From Chloroflexota bacterium (GTDB lineage Bacteria; Chloroflexota; Anaerolineae; UBA4142), in contig JAMCQI010000050.1 of assembly GCA_023381515.1 (NCBI GenBank), positions 1 to 39,015 on the forward strand: DNA of 39,015 nt, read 5' to 3'. How positions within the stretch are numbered: position 1 is the first letter of the stretch; each line of letters opens with the position of its first letter. Shown one piece after another: positions 1 to 7,770 of the stretch. The notes beneath the pieces are model-generated. The model was not told the origin of the DNA. It saw only the letters and a program-made list of their open reading frames with translations, and searched no databases. The position numbers and the translations under genes are program-made.

Positions 1-103
1 GGGATCGATGATCCCGCAGACCCCGCGGGACCATAGCGGGGCGGGCGCAATCTCAGCCTCGGGTGAGATTGCTTCGCTCCCTACGGTCGCTCGCAATGAC
101 GAG
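1..103. repeat. REP-like compound hairpin repeat
   Basis: Several inverted repeats follow one another. GGGATC/GATCCC pairs around GAT at 1-15. CCCGC/GCGGG lies at 13-29. A perfect 9-bp stem, GCAATCTCA at 47-55 with TGAGATTGC at 64-72, has an 8-nt loop. It runs into TTGCTTCGCTCC and GTCGCTCGCAA at 69-97, an imperfect hairpin. On the minus strand the 65-103 part begins CTCGTCATTGCGAGCG and ends GAAGCAATCTC. From memory this resembles a hairpin repeat common in intergenic regions of Chloroflexota and other environmental genomes. That identification is recalled and was not searched. Confidence 0.6.
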
Positions 104-142
104 TTGCCCCCAATCTGAACCGCACTCGTCCATGTCCGACGC

Positions 143-171
143 TTGAACCCACCTAACGAATGCGCTATAAT
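143..171 (+). promoter_or_regulatory. Sigma70-like promoter TTGAAC-17-TATAAT
   Basis: TTGAAC at 143-148 and TATAAT at 166-171 are separated by exactly 17 nt. The predicted start lies near 178. The promoter faces the P-II-like remnant and, beyond it, the chloride channel gene at 457, so it may now drive that gene with a leader of about 280 nt. Confidence 0.6.
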
Positions 172-181
172 ATCTTTGCAG

Positions 182-372
182 AATGCCGATGCCTTCGATA
201 TCCCCCTCGCTCCTTCCATGCACGCTCTATTCCAGCATGTCGAGGACAACAACCGTGCTCTATTCGCCGTAATCGAGGATGATGCCATTCCGGAACGTGC
301 GGTCGAGGCGGTCTAGAAGGTGATCGGCGATTTCGTCGATTCCCGCAGCGGCATCCTCTCGGTTGTGGCGGT
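182..372 (+). pseudogene. Remnant of a P-II-like regulatory protein gene
   Basis: One forward frame reads roughly FDIPLAPSMHALFQHV, then NRALFAVIEDDAIPERAVEAV, then an in-frame TAG at 314-316, then KVIGDFVDSRSGILSVVAV. This matches, from memory, the C-terminal half of small P-II-like (GlnB-fold) proteins of the type IPIFAGFRxLL...NKTIFxVVEDEExVExxVExVExVxGDLxxPGTGILFxxPV. The N-terminal half is missing, because the frame runs into the promoter region, and the stop codon interrupts what remains. I read it as a decayed gene. P-II-like genes next to ClC channels are plausible neighbours, since both can form small ion- or nucleotide-sensing units, but that link is an inference. Confidence 0.45.
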
Positions 373-456
373 CTCACGCACGTGGGTTGTGCCCAAATCT
401 GAACCTCGTCTCCCGCGGTTGCAAACCCGGAACCGAGTGAGGTGAAACAAACCTAA

Positions 457-2559
457 TTGAAAGAACAAGAGACTCGCCGCAATTCCAGCCAGGCTTCCAT
501 GCCGCGTTCATATCTCGCCTCGTGGACCTCCCGCATTTTTGCACTCTGGCGACTCCTCGTCGCACGTTTTTGGGCCTCGGAGACCGCCGTGATGACCACC
601 ATGGCCGTCCTTGTTGGCTTGGGAGGGGGACTGGGAACGGTGCTGTTCCGCAAAGCAGTCGAAGCAGCCATGGCCGCCTCTGCCCAAGTTACGTCGGCTG
701 GCGGCATTGACACATGGAGCGCACTCTTCCTGCCTGCCTTGGGCGGTCTCGTCGTCGGCCTGTGGATCCATTGGATCAGACCCAAAGGCCCTGGACAGGG
801 CGTCGCCGGCATCATGGAGGCGGTTCATCTTCACGCCGGTCGCATCGAGCCACGCGGCGCGATCGGGCGGGTCATCGGTGCCGTGATCACGATCGGCTCG
901 GGTGGTTCAGCGGGCCCTGAGGATCCAAGTGTCCAGATCGGAGCCACGCTCGGATCGCTCACCAGCCAATTCTTCCGGCTGTCTCCGTCTCGAGTCAAGA
1001 CGCTTATCGGCTGTGGGGCCGCCGCTGGCATTTCTGCTGCATTCAATGCGCCGATCGCGGGTGTCTTCTTCGCGATCGAACTCATCCTCGGCGAATTCTC
1101 CAGCGCCGCCATCGGCTATGTGGTCATGAGCGCCGTCGCCGGCGCCGTCGTCTCCCAGACCTTCCTCGGGAGTCAGCCCGCCTTTCAAGTTCCCACTTAT
1201 GAACTCAAAAGCCCGCTCGAGTTGGGTCTTTACGGGGTACTGGGCATTTTTGCCGCGCTCGTCGCCGTTCTCTATATCAACTTGCTCCAATATGTCGAGG
1301 CCACTGCCGAGCGGCCAAGCCCTATTCCGGACTGGGTCAAGCCGGCTCTCGGAGGACTCGTCGTCGGCATGATGGGGTTTTTTATCCGCCCCGAGATTTT
1401 CGGCATCGGTTATTCCGTCATCCAGAATGTGTTCCTGCATCCTACTCTGGATTGGACTGTCTTTATCGGCCTCGTGTTCCTCAAACTGTTGGCGACCACC
1501 GTCACGCTTGGCTCGGGTGGACAGGGGGGCCTCTTTGCGCCTTCCCTCTTTTTGGGCGCCCTGCTCGGCGTTGGATTTGCCGTCGCGCTCAACACGACCT
1601 TCCCCGGTCTCGCCCTAGCTCCCGCCGCTTACGGTATGGTAGGTATGGCCGCGATAGTGGCCGGCGCCGTCCGCGCTCCCATTACGGCCATCGTACTGCC
1701 ATTCGAAATGACCAACGATTACCGCGTCATCGTCCCCTTGATGACCTCAGCTGTTTTGAGCTATCTTATCGCGCAGAGACTCCAACCCTTCTCCGTGTAC
1801 ACCCAAAAGCTGAGACGGCGCGGGATTGACTTGCATTTCCGCAAGGATGAAAACTTGATGCGAGCCATTCTCGTGGGCGAGGCCATGACGCCGTTGAAAA
1901 GAGTGATACCCGTACAGGAGACCCTGCCTATCCAACAGCTTGCCGTCCGCTTTCAAAAGACCGGCTTTCATGGTTTCCCAGTGGTCGACCAGAACGGCCG
2001 CCTCGCAGGAGTGGTCGCTCTTCAAGACCTGGAGCGGGCAACTGCCCAGGGTCATGTCGAGGGGGTTGTGGGGGACATTTGCACGCACGACGTCATCACG
2101 GCGTTTCCCGATGAATCGCTGGAGGAAGCGCTCGGAAAACTGGGCGCACAAGATGTGGGCCGAATTCCGGTAGTCGACCGGCGCGACTCGAAACACCTTG
2201 TCGGCGTCCTCCGCCGGAGCGACATCACCCGCGCTTACACCCACGCCCTCGTCGACGAGACCGATCGGGAACACCACGTCGAGCGATTAAGGCTCGAAGG
2301 CATCACAGGAATGCAGTTCGTGGAGCTGACCCTGGACGAAAAAGATGTGGCCGCCGGCAGAAAACTCGGCGACCTAAAGTTACCTCCGGAAGCTATCCTC
2401 GTTTCTGTCCGCCGCAACGGGCGCATTATCATCCCTCGCGGCGGTACCGTCCTGCTTGCCGGCGACCACATCCTCGCCGCTGCCATGCCTGCTCGCCTCG
2501 AGCAACTCCAAAACGCCTTGACCGGCCAACCCGAGCACACCCCCCCTGCGGACCGCTAA
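457..2559 (+). CDS. ClC-family chloride channel/antiporter with CBS pair and TrkA-C domain
   Basis: Integral membrane chloride channel or Cl-/H+ exchanger, 700 residues with the TTG start. That start has a strong ribosome-binding site (GAGGTGA, 439-445); an ATG at 499 is the alternative. The ClC membrane core covers about residues 45-445. The motif around residues 146-160 reads GSGGSAGPEDPSVQIG: the gating glutamate is kept (E155), but the usual GREGP is GPEDP. A second pore motif, GGLFAPSLFLGA, lies near residue 352. Two CBS domains follow at about 473-530 and 535-595, with conserved GFPVVD and GRIPVVD strands. They probably bind adenine nucleotides. A TrkA-C-like domain ends the protein (about 620-690). 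Long CBS/TrkA-C tails are usual in ClC proteins of this type and suggest gating by cytoplasmic ligands. The gene stands alone, after the P-II-like remnant and before a convergent operon. Confidence 0.9.
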   Translation: MKEQETRRNSSQASMPRSYLASWTSRIFALWRLLVARFWASETAVMTTMAVLVGLGGGLGTVLFRKAVEAAMAASAQVTSAGGIDTWSALFLPALGGLVVGLWIHWIRPKGPGQGVAGIMEAVHLHAGRIEPRGAIGRVIGAVITIGSGGSAGPEDPSVQIGATLGSLTSQFFRLSPSRVKTLIGCGAAAGISAAFNAPIAGVFFAIELILGEFSSAAIGYVVMSAVAGAVVSQTFLGSQPAFQVPTYELKSPLELGLYGVLGIFAALVAVLYINLLQYVEATAERPSPIPDWVKPALGGLVVGMMGFFIRPEIFGIGYSVIQNVFLHPTLDWTVFIGLVFLKLLATTVTLGSGGQGGLFAPSLFLGALLGVGFAVALNTTFPGLALAPAAYGMVGMAAIVAGAVRAPITAIVLPFEMTNDYRVIVPLMTSAVLSYLIAQRLQPFSVYTQKLRRRGIDLHFRKDENLMRAILVGEAMTPLKRVIPVQETLPIQQLAVRFQKTGFHGFPVVDQNGRLAGVVALQDLERATAQGHVEGVVGDICTHDVITAFPDESLEEALGKLGAQDVGRIPVVDRRDSKHLVGVLRRSDITRAYTHALVDETDREHHVERLRLEGITGMQFVELTLDEKDVAAGRKLGDLKLPPEAILVSVRRNGRIIIPRGGTVLLAGDHILAAAMPARLEQLQNALTGQPEHTPPADR

Positions 2560-2568
2560 AAGAAAGAA

Positions 2569-2592
2569 CGCACGCCCCGTGTCCTGCGTGCG
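2569..2592 (+). terminator. Hairpin after the ClC gene
   Basis: CGCACGC at 2569-2575 pairs perfectly with GCGTGCG at 2586-2592 across a 10-nt loop, 10 nt after the ClC stop codon. No clear T-tract follows, so it is terminator-like rather than a textbook intrinsic terminator. Confidence 0.4.
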
Positions 2593-2604
2593 CCCAGAAA
2601 TCAG

Positions 2605-2700
2605 TTTCAGGTTCAGGTTTCCGGTTCAGGTTTCGGACGATGCGAAAAGCCTGCGACCTGAACTTGCTCCCAAGCTGGAACCTCGAACTTGGCATGAACG
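2605..2700. repeat. Degenerate GTTCAGGTTTC / AACCTGAAC intergenic repeat
   Basis: The 2605-2640 stretch repeats TTCAGG and GGTTTC units (CAGGTTCAGGTTTCCGG, then GTTCAGGTTTCGG). The 2657-2700 stretch carries the opposite orientation (GACCTGAACTTG, GAACCTCGAACTTGG, CATGAACG). The two halves can pair imperfectly. The same word family recurs at 7455-7565. Confidence 0.5.
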
Positions 2701-2718
2701 ATGTTATAGGGCACTGGC

Positions 2719-4527
2719 TTATTGGCCGACCCCGGCACTCACTCTGATCTTCGCCATTTCCATCATGTCTCCTCCCCCCACCGGCAGCCATTCCCATCGC
2801 CCCATCGGGTGCAGCCCGAGGCGCAGCGTGTATGTCCCGGGTGCCGCGTCAGCCGGTATCGCTATCGTGTGCGAAGAAACAAATATCTGCCCCTTGCTCC
2901 ACCAGTCCGTCGTCGTTCGTCCGCCTGATGGAACGCCGTCTTTGTTCGCGATCGCGCCCCTTTCATCTCCCAGCTGAACTAGCAACCAGTAATTCTCCGT
3001 CAAATCCTCCAGCGCCTGCCACTCGATTTGCACTTGGATCGAGGTGCCAGGCGCCGCTTGCGTCCGGTCCACCCGGTAATCGACCACCCGAATCGCTTGC
3101 CCGAAATCCGCCGGTCGATGACCGTCCAGGGGAACAGGCGCAGACGGACTTGGCACTCCAGGAGAAAAGACCGACCCGAGATAAACGAGCGCGCCTGCTG
3201 CCACCCCGAGCGCCCCAGCGCTCCACAATACCGACGCGAGTTTCTCGCGCGCCTGGAACAAGCGCGCTAGACCGGCGCTCAGGACCACGGCCAAGAGCGG
3301 CAGTCCGGGAAAGAGCTGACGTGCCTGGTCCGTCCCCAACACTGTCATCGTCCAGCGGATGTGCGCGGCGAGCATGACGCCCCAGAACAACGCGCACAAG
3401 CCGAGTGCCTTGAGCACTCCCGGAGCAAGCCGCCCTTTTCGTCCATCCCATGCGTAACCGATCCACCCTGCCAATGCGCCCAGCGCCACGATTCCCAACC
3501 CTGCATATACCGCTTCCGCCATGCGGATGACAAGAGCCCCTCCAAACCGCCCCCAAAAGCTTGTGTACAACTGCTCCGCCCACCATATCCAGTCCCCAGC
3601 GGTCATCGGCGTCTGTCGCCCCGGTGTCGCCGCGAGCACCAGCGACCAACCCACTGGATCGCCGTACTTGGCCCAGTTGTACAACATCCAGGGCGCGACA
3701 ATCACAAGGGCACACGCAAACACGATCCCCATGCTCAGCGCATATCTCTTCCATGAGCGCGTTCGATAGGCGCTCCACGCCAACACTCCCGCAGCGAAAA
3801 TCCACACCACCAGCCCGCTCAATTTGGCAAGCAGTGCCCACCCGAGGATCAATCCCAGAATAACCGACCCGCGCCACCGATGCGTCAGCGGAGGCCGACG
3901 CTCGGCGGAACGCCCGAGAGGGGCGTTTGAAAACGCCGAATTCCCCGCCGCCAATCGCCCCGCCAGCCGCACCGTCTGCAGGGCACCCAGCGCCGACAAC
4001 ATCACCACCAGATTGTCATTGTTCACTGCGGAGCTGATCGAAAGGAACCCGGGCAAGAAAGCAACGAACGCAGCCGCGCTCACTGCAATCCATTCACGAT
4101 CGGGAAAGAGCTCGAGGGAGAGCCGCGCCGTCGACCACACGGTGACGGCACCCATCAAAACGGAGAGCAATCGGACAAGGTGCCACGCGAGCGCGGCGCC
4201 CTGATACGGCCAGCCCTCGCTGCGCGTATGCAAAAGCAGATTCGGAGTACGGGGATCGCCGAGGGCGTAGTCAGGGTTGGCCAACGGCTCATAATGCTGA
4301 GAGGTTATCCAGAACGTCGCTAGCGCGCCTGCGACATAATAAAGCGGAGGTTGATGCGACTCGCCTAGAACGGCGCCTTCAGGGCTAGGTAGGTGTTGGT
4401 ACGCCGCGAGGTATTGGACGTATGCCCAATGCGACACCTCGTCCGGCGCTTCGCCCAGCGGCACCACGACACTATAGGCCGCCCCCACCATCACGAACAC
4501 GCCGATGAGTATCCAAATCTTGTTCAT
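2719..4527 (-). CDS. Multi-pass membrane glycosyltransferase-like protein (DUF2142/GT39-like)
   Basis: A 602-residue membrane protein, probably a GT-C-fold sugar transferase using a polyprenyl-linked donor. It opens with a signal-anchor segment. The first outer loop carries an acidic motif (GEAPDEVSHWAYVQYL, about residues 25-40) and a QPPLYY motif (about 59-64), typical of PMT/ArnT/DUF2142 proteins, where the acidic pair is catalytic. About ten hydrophobic segments follow up to about residue 450. The C-terminal 130 residues form a soluble beta-sandwich (VQIEWQALEDLTENYW ... APGTYTLRLGLH) of the type seen three times in the upstream gene. It starts 15 nt after that gene, so they form an operon. 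No Shine-Dalgarno sequence precedes the ATG, so translation may be coupled. A hydrophilic insert near residues 193-220 coincides with an inverted repeat. The acceptor is unknown. Confidence 0.75.
   Translation of the reverse strand: MNKIWILIGVFVMVGAAYSVVVPLGEAPDEVSHWAYVQYLAAYQHLPSPEGAVLGESHQPPLYYVAGALATFWITSQHYEPLANPDYALGDPRTPNLLLHTRSEGWPYQGAALAWHLVRLLSVLMGAVTVWSTARLSLELFPDREWIAVSAAAFVAFLPGFLSISSAVNNDNLVVMLSALGALQTVRLAGRLAAGNSAFSNAPLGRSAERRPPLTHRWRGSVILGLILGWALLAKLSGLVVWIFAAGVLAWSAYRTRSWKRYALSMGIVFACALVIVAPWMLYNWAKYGDPVGWSLVLAATPGRQTPMTAGDWIWWAEQLYTSFWGRFGGALVIRMAEAVYAGLGIVALGALAGWIGYAWDGRKGRLAPGVLKALGLCALFWGVMLAAHIRWTMTVLGTDQARQLFPGLPLLAVVLSAGLARLFQAREKLASVLWSAGALGVAAGALVYLGSVFSPGVPSPSAPVPLDGHRPADFGQAIRVVDYRVDRTQAAPGTSIQVQIEWQALEDLTENYWLLVQLGDERGAIANKDGVPSGGRTTTDWWSKGQIFVSSHTIAIPADAAPGTYTLRLGLHPMGRWEWLPVGGGDMMEMAKIRVSAGVGQ
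3909..3937. repeat. Overlapping inverted repeats inside a coding sequence
   Basis: AACGCCC (3909-3915) and GGGCGTT (3921-3927) form a 7-bp stem. GGCGTTT (3922-3928) and AAACGCC (3931-3937) form a second, mutually exclusive 7-bp stem. They lie in the stretch coding for a hydrophilic Pro/Arg-rich loop between two membrane segments of the glycosyltransferase-like protein. This looks like a palindromic element tolerated in frame. Confidence 0.45.
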
Positions 4528-4542
4528 CTGGAGGCAGGCATT

Positions 4543-7407
4543 TCACGGCGTATTGAACGACCCTACCACCACATGGTCCTTCCCATCCGTCATCTTGAGT
4601 CGCGCTCCGCTTGCCGCGTCATATACTCCGACTTCAATTGGATAACCGCCCGGAGAGAGACCGGGAGGCAGCGCCAGAGTATGAGCATCCGTAATAAATT
4701 CGTCTTCAATCCACCCCGTGGTCGGCATTTCCCCGTCCGCTGGGATGGCATCTCCCGCGCCGATTATCTGGCCCTGGGTATTCAGGAGATGAACAAAAAC
4801 CGTGTACGACGTGTCCATCAACGCGAGCGCCTTCCAGTACAGAGTGATCTTGAGCGTCTGATCCGCGGGATCATAGGCAAGATCATAGCCAAGCAATCGG
4901 ACCTTTTGGCCGAAGGTCGCTTCGAACGGATGCTGGACATCTGGCGCCGTGGTGACATGAGGGCGACCCTTGACCTCTATTTGTCCCAGTTGCGCAATCG
5001 TCGTGCCGAAGGGCAGCCAGGAGGGTCCCCATCCGAGCAGATCGCTCCCTCGCGCCGCTGCGAGTTTCACCGTATACTTGCCGTCGGCGACATTCGCGGG
5101 AACGCGAACGGCCGGCCAATTGCGGATGTACTGCCCGGGCTTCCACGCGGTGACAGGCACTCCATCTCCCAACCGCGCCTCGCGTGTGGCTGCCGTTCGC
5201 CCCTCGGTATCCTCCAGCCAAATCCTCACAACCAGACCGTCGGGGATCGGTTTATCGCCGGCATGCCAGAGCAGCGTCAACGGCAAGGCATTTCCGGGTT
5301 GCACCGGACCCTCGGCATCAAGCGAGTAACCCGCGAGCGAAAACGCCCCGAAATCCGCTTCGCTAGTCCGGTTTACATTCCAGACTTCGTCGCGCGGGTT
5401 CGGTCCCTCTGCACGGCGCGGGGCTGTCATATCCCCAGGCAGAGCGACTTGCGCCAGGCTCGTCTGCCCCATCGTCGCCCCCGATGCCGCATCGTACATC
5501 GTCACTTGCAAATCATAGCTCCCTGCAGGCGCTCCGAGAAAGATGGGCACCGCGTAGGTATCCGTAATGACTTCACCCGCCCGCCACTGCGTCGTCGGGT
5601 AGGCGCCGAGGACAGGCCGCCGGTCCACTTGGCCCACCGCATGCTGGTCCGGCCCCAAGACCTTGAGGGACACCATCGCATCTTCCTGCACCTTGTCCAA
5701 CACTTGCCAGTACAACGTCACATTGAGCCAGCGTCCGTTCTCCGCATGCCACTGGCCTGGGACTGCCTCCAACTGCGACTGGTCGAGGTCATAGCCGAGC
5801 AACCGCACCGTCGAGCCAAACTCCACCCTAAGCGGGTGCGAGATCCGGGGCGTCTGATCTGTTGGCTGGGCATGTACTCGTATGAGCGGGCCTTGAGAAC
5901 TGAGGGAATAACGCTCACCGATCCCTTTCAGAACACGCGTCAAGTAGACGGTACGGTTCTCTGCGAGCGCCCTATCCACCGCCGCGAGTCGCGCGTCCTC
6001 TTGATCCGCGGCGACCGTTTGCACATCCGGCCTCAGCCCAAGATTTTCCTGAAAATAGCGCACCAGAGTCATCTCGCCCAGAATGCCGATGATGGTCGAA
6101 TTCTTCTCGAGCGGCTGGCTCAGTATCTCTATCCCATAGTCATGCACATCCCATTTGTTCGCCAAATCATTACGCACATAATTCGCCTGCACCAACCTTA
6201 TCGGCATCAGCGCGAGCAGTAGCGCCATTGCTGCAACGGCCGGCTTGAAATCAGAAATCTTCAATCCGAAATCCGAAATTACTGTTAGCAGCCCGTCCGC
6301 TCCTGCTCCCACAAACGCAGCCAGCAGCAGGAACGTGGTCAAAAAGTGAACGTAGACATTCTCAACCCGGTAATTGAACGCAAAGCCTGCTTCAAAGATG
6401 AGGGCCAACGCAAGCAGCACGAATTCCCGCGGCCGTCGCAGCATCCACACGACGCCGACTGCCGCCAGCGCCAAACCGACTGAGCCGAATTGGGCCATGA
6501 ACAGAGAAATGTAGTACGCGGCGTCGCGCTGCACCTGGAGAGGGTTGCCCGTCAAGAACACCGTGTACTGCTGGGCCATTATCCATGCCCAGAACCCCTG
6601 CAGCGTATTCACATACTCGCCATCTGCCGAACCTACCGCACCGCGGAGCGGCAAATACAGATACAGGACGAGTGGAAGGACGAGCAAAATTGCAGCCCGC
6701 ACGAACATCCCCAGCCGGCGGAAATCTGCGCCTGCGGACCGGAGAACGAGGACGATATAGACGAGCAGGGCGGGGTAAAGTAAGATGATCAAGCGGTGGT
6801 GCGTCAGCCCGATCCCCACCAAGAACGCGAGACCGTAAAAGCGCACGCGCGCCCGTCCGATGCTCCCCTGCTCCACCTCCTCCCGCCAGACAAGCGCAAG
6901 ATACAACAGCCCTGCGACGATCAGCATCTGAGTCGTATACGTCTCGGCGATCACCGCCTGAGACCAGAACGTCTGGCCGACCGCGAATGTCGCTGCCCCC
7001 ACGATCGCCGCCCAGCGGTGGACCAGCAAGTGACGCAGGACGAGATACATCATCCCGACCGCGAGCGCGCCCATCAGCGCGGAAAAAAGATTCAGCCGAA
7101 AAGCAGGGTCGTTGAGCGGAACGAGGAGCGTGAACAGCTTGCCCAAGAGGGCATACAGGGGATAGCCTGTTTGGTGAATGATGCCGAGCCGGGGGACGAC
7201 ATACTGCAGCTCGAGAGTATCGTCAAAGATGAAGGCGACCGACGGCGCCAGCGTCCGCACGTAGAGCCCAAAAGCCAAGACTCCCATCGTCGCGCCGATC
7301 ACAGAATCCCATCGCCTGCCTGCCGCGCCGGCTTTTTTCACGTCCGCAGAACTCGACGAGCTCCCCGCCGTCATCGGCTGTGAACCTGGCGAATTTGCTC
7401 TTTCCAT
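4543..7407 (-). CDS. DUF2723-family membrane glycosyltransferase with three C-terminal beta-sandwich modules
   Basis: A 954-residue protein. The N-terminal membrane part (about 30-430) has the DUF2723 signature: an acidic first loop (FDDTLELQYV) and HQTGYPLYALLGKLF, then RLNLFSALMGALAVG. DUF2723 proteins are GT-C-like and related to protein O-mannosyltransferases. Three related beta-sandwich modules follow at about 523-665, 682-815 and 824-954. The first and third begin alike (HPLRVEFGSTVRLLGYDLD, HPFEATFGQKVRLLGYDLA), and all end in a GxYxxxVxxYDAASG-like strand or a variant of it. I chose the ATG at 7407: a TATAGT box lies 11 nt upstream, and the longer frame back to 7470 runs into repeat DNA. 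Residues about 375-390 (VISDFGLKISDFKPAV) are repeat-encoded. It is first in a two-gene operon, probably for cell-envelope glycosylation. Confidence 0.75.
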   Translation of the reverse strand: MERANSPGSQPMTAGSSSSSADVKKAGAAGRRWDSVIGATMGVLAFGLYVRTLAPSVAFIFDDTLELQYVVPRLGIIHQTGYPLYALLGKLFTLLVPLNDPAFRLNLFSALMGALAVGMMYLVLRHLLVHRWAAIVGAATFAVGQTFWSQAVIAETYTTQMLIVAGLLYLALVWREEVEQGSIGRARVRFYGLAFLVGIGLTHHRLIILLYPALLVYIVLVLRSAGADFRRLGMFVRAAILLVLPLVLYLYLPLRGAVGSADGEYVNTLQGFWAWIMAQQYTVFLTGNPLQVQRDAAYYISLFMAQFGSVGLALAAVGVVWMLRRPREFVLLALALIFEAGFAFNYRVENVYVHFLTTFLLLAAFVGAGADGLLTVISDFGLKISDFKPAVAAMALLLALMPIRLVQANYVRNDLANKWDVHDYGIEILSQPLEKNSTIIGILGEMTLVRYFQENLGLRPDVQTVAADQEDARLAAVDRALAENRTVYLTRVLKGIGERYSLSSQGPLIRVHAQPTDQTPRISHPLRVEFGSTVRLLGYDLDQSQLEAVPGQWHAENGRWLNVTLYWQVLDKVQEDAMVSLKVLGPDQHAVGQVDRRPVLGAYPTTQWRAGEVITDTYAVPIFLGAPAGSYDLQVTMYDAASGATMGQTSLAQVALPGDMTAPRRAEGPNPRDEVWNVNRTSEADFGAFSLAGYSLDAEGPVQPGNALPLTLLWHAGDKPIPDGLVVRIWLEDTEGRTAATREARLGDGVPVTAWKPGQYIRNWPAVRVPANVADGKYTVKLAAARGSDLLGWGPSWLPFGTTIAQLGQIEVKGRPHVTTAPDVQHPFEATFGQKVRLLGYDLAYDPADQTLKITLYWKALALMDTSYTVFVHLLNTQGQIIGAGDAIPADGEMPTTGWIEDEFITDAHTLALPPGLSPGGYPIEVGVYDAASGARLKMTDGKDHVVVGSFNTP
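6246..6282. repeat. Degenerate repeat inside the DUF2723 gene
   Basis: The plus strand reads GAAATCAGAAATCTTCAATC, then CGAAATCCGAAATT: tandem degenerate GAAATC units. On the coding strand it yields ISDFGLKISDFKP. ISDFGFRISDF-like peptides are, from memory, a known mark of this AT-richer repeat being read through in annotated proteins. It is AT-rich against a GC-rich gene. Confidence 0.6.
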
Positions 7408-7417
7408 AGTCCTAAAA

Positions 7418-7445
7418 CTATAACACACTCTCCCCAATCCCGCAA
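7418..7445 (-). promoter_or_regulatory. Promoter of the glycosyltransferase operon
   Basis: On the minus strand TTGCGG (7445-7440) precedes TATAGT (7423-7418) by 16 nt. The expected start is near 7411, leaving about 4 nt before the ATG at 7407. No Shine-Dalgarno sequence is present, which fits a leaderless or nearly leaderless transcript. Confidence 0.45.
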
Positions 7446-7454
7446 AAAAGGCTG

Positions 7455-7565
7455 AAGGTTTCATGTTCAAGTTTCACGTTCAGGACCAAGTTCAATGTTC
7501 AAGTTCAAAGCAAGGCATCCGCAATCTGAAGCTCAAACTGAGAACCTTGAACTCTGAACCATGAA
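7455..7565. repeat. Degenerate TTCAAGTTCA / AACTTGAAC repeat between divergent genes
   Basis: The stretch is built from variants of GTTCAAGTTTC, GTTCAGG, TTCAATGTTCAAGTTCA, then the reverse sense GAACCTTGAACTCTGAACC and ATGAAC. It is AT-richer than its surroundings and related to 2605-2700. The rest of the intergenic region (7566-7757) shows no gene or clear structure. Confidence 0.5.
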
Positions 7566-7757
7566 CTCTTTCGCCTATAGGCTCGTTATCCTGTTACCTG
7601 TCACTTGGCATTTGCCCCGTTTGCCAACGGTCTAAACCACTCGCGCTTTTCGCTCTCTTTCGCACTCTTTATATTCCAAACGCCCCCGCCCTCCTTTCAT
7701 CTCGGCTCGTCCCGTGTCACTTGTCTCAGGGCGCTTTTCCATTTGTCATTTCTTTAG

Positions 7758-7763
7758 TATAAT
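7758..7763 (+). promoter_or_regulatory. -10 box TATAAT of the acetate-CoA ligase gene
   Basis: A perfect TATAAT lies 7 nt before the ATG at 7771. The -35 region at 7735-7740 (TTTTCC, 17-nt spacer) is weak. Transcription should begin at or next to the start codon, and no ribosome-binding site is seen, so a leaderless mRNA is expected. Confidence 0.55.
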
Positions 7764-7770
7764 CTTGCCA

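Noticed and set aside
4393..6222. A 609-codon open frame on the plus strand opposite the glycosyltransferases
   Set aside because: The Arg/His/Pro-rich translation without domains is typical of an antisense shadow; the minus-strand frames show clear membrane and beta-sandwich patterns.
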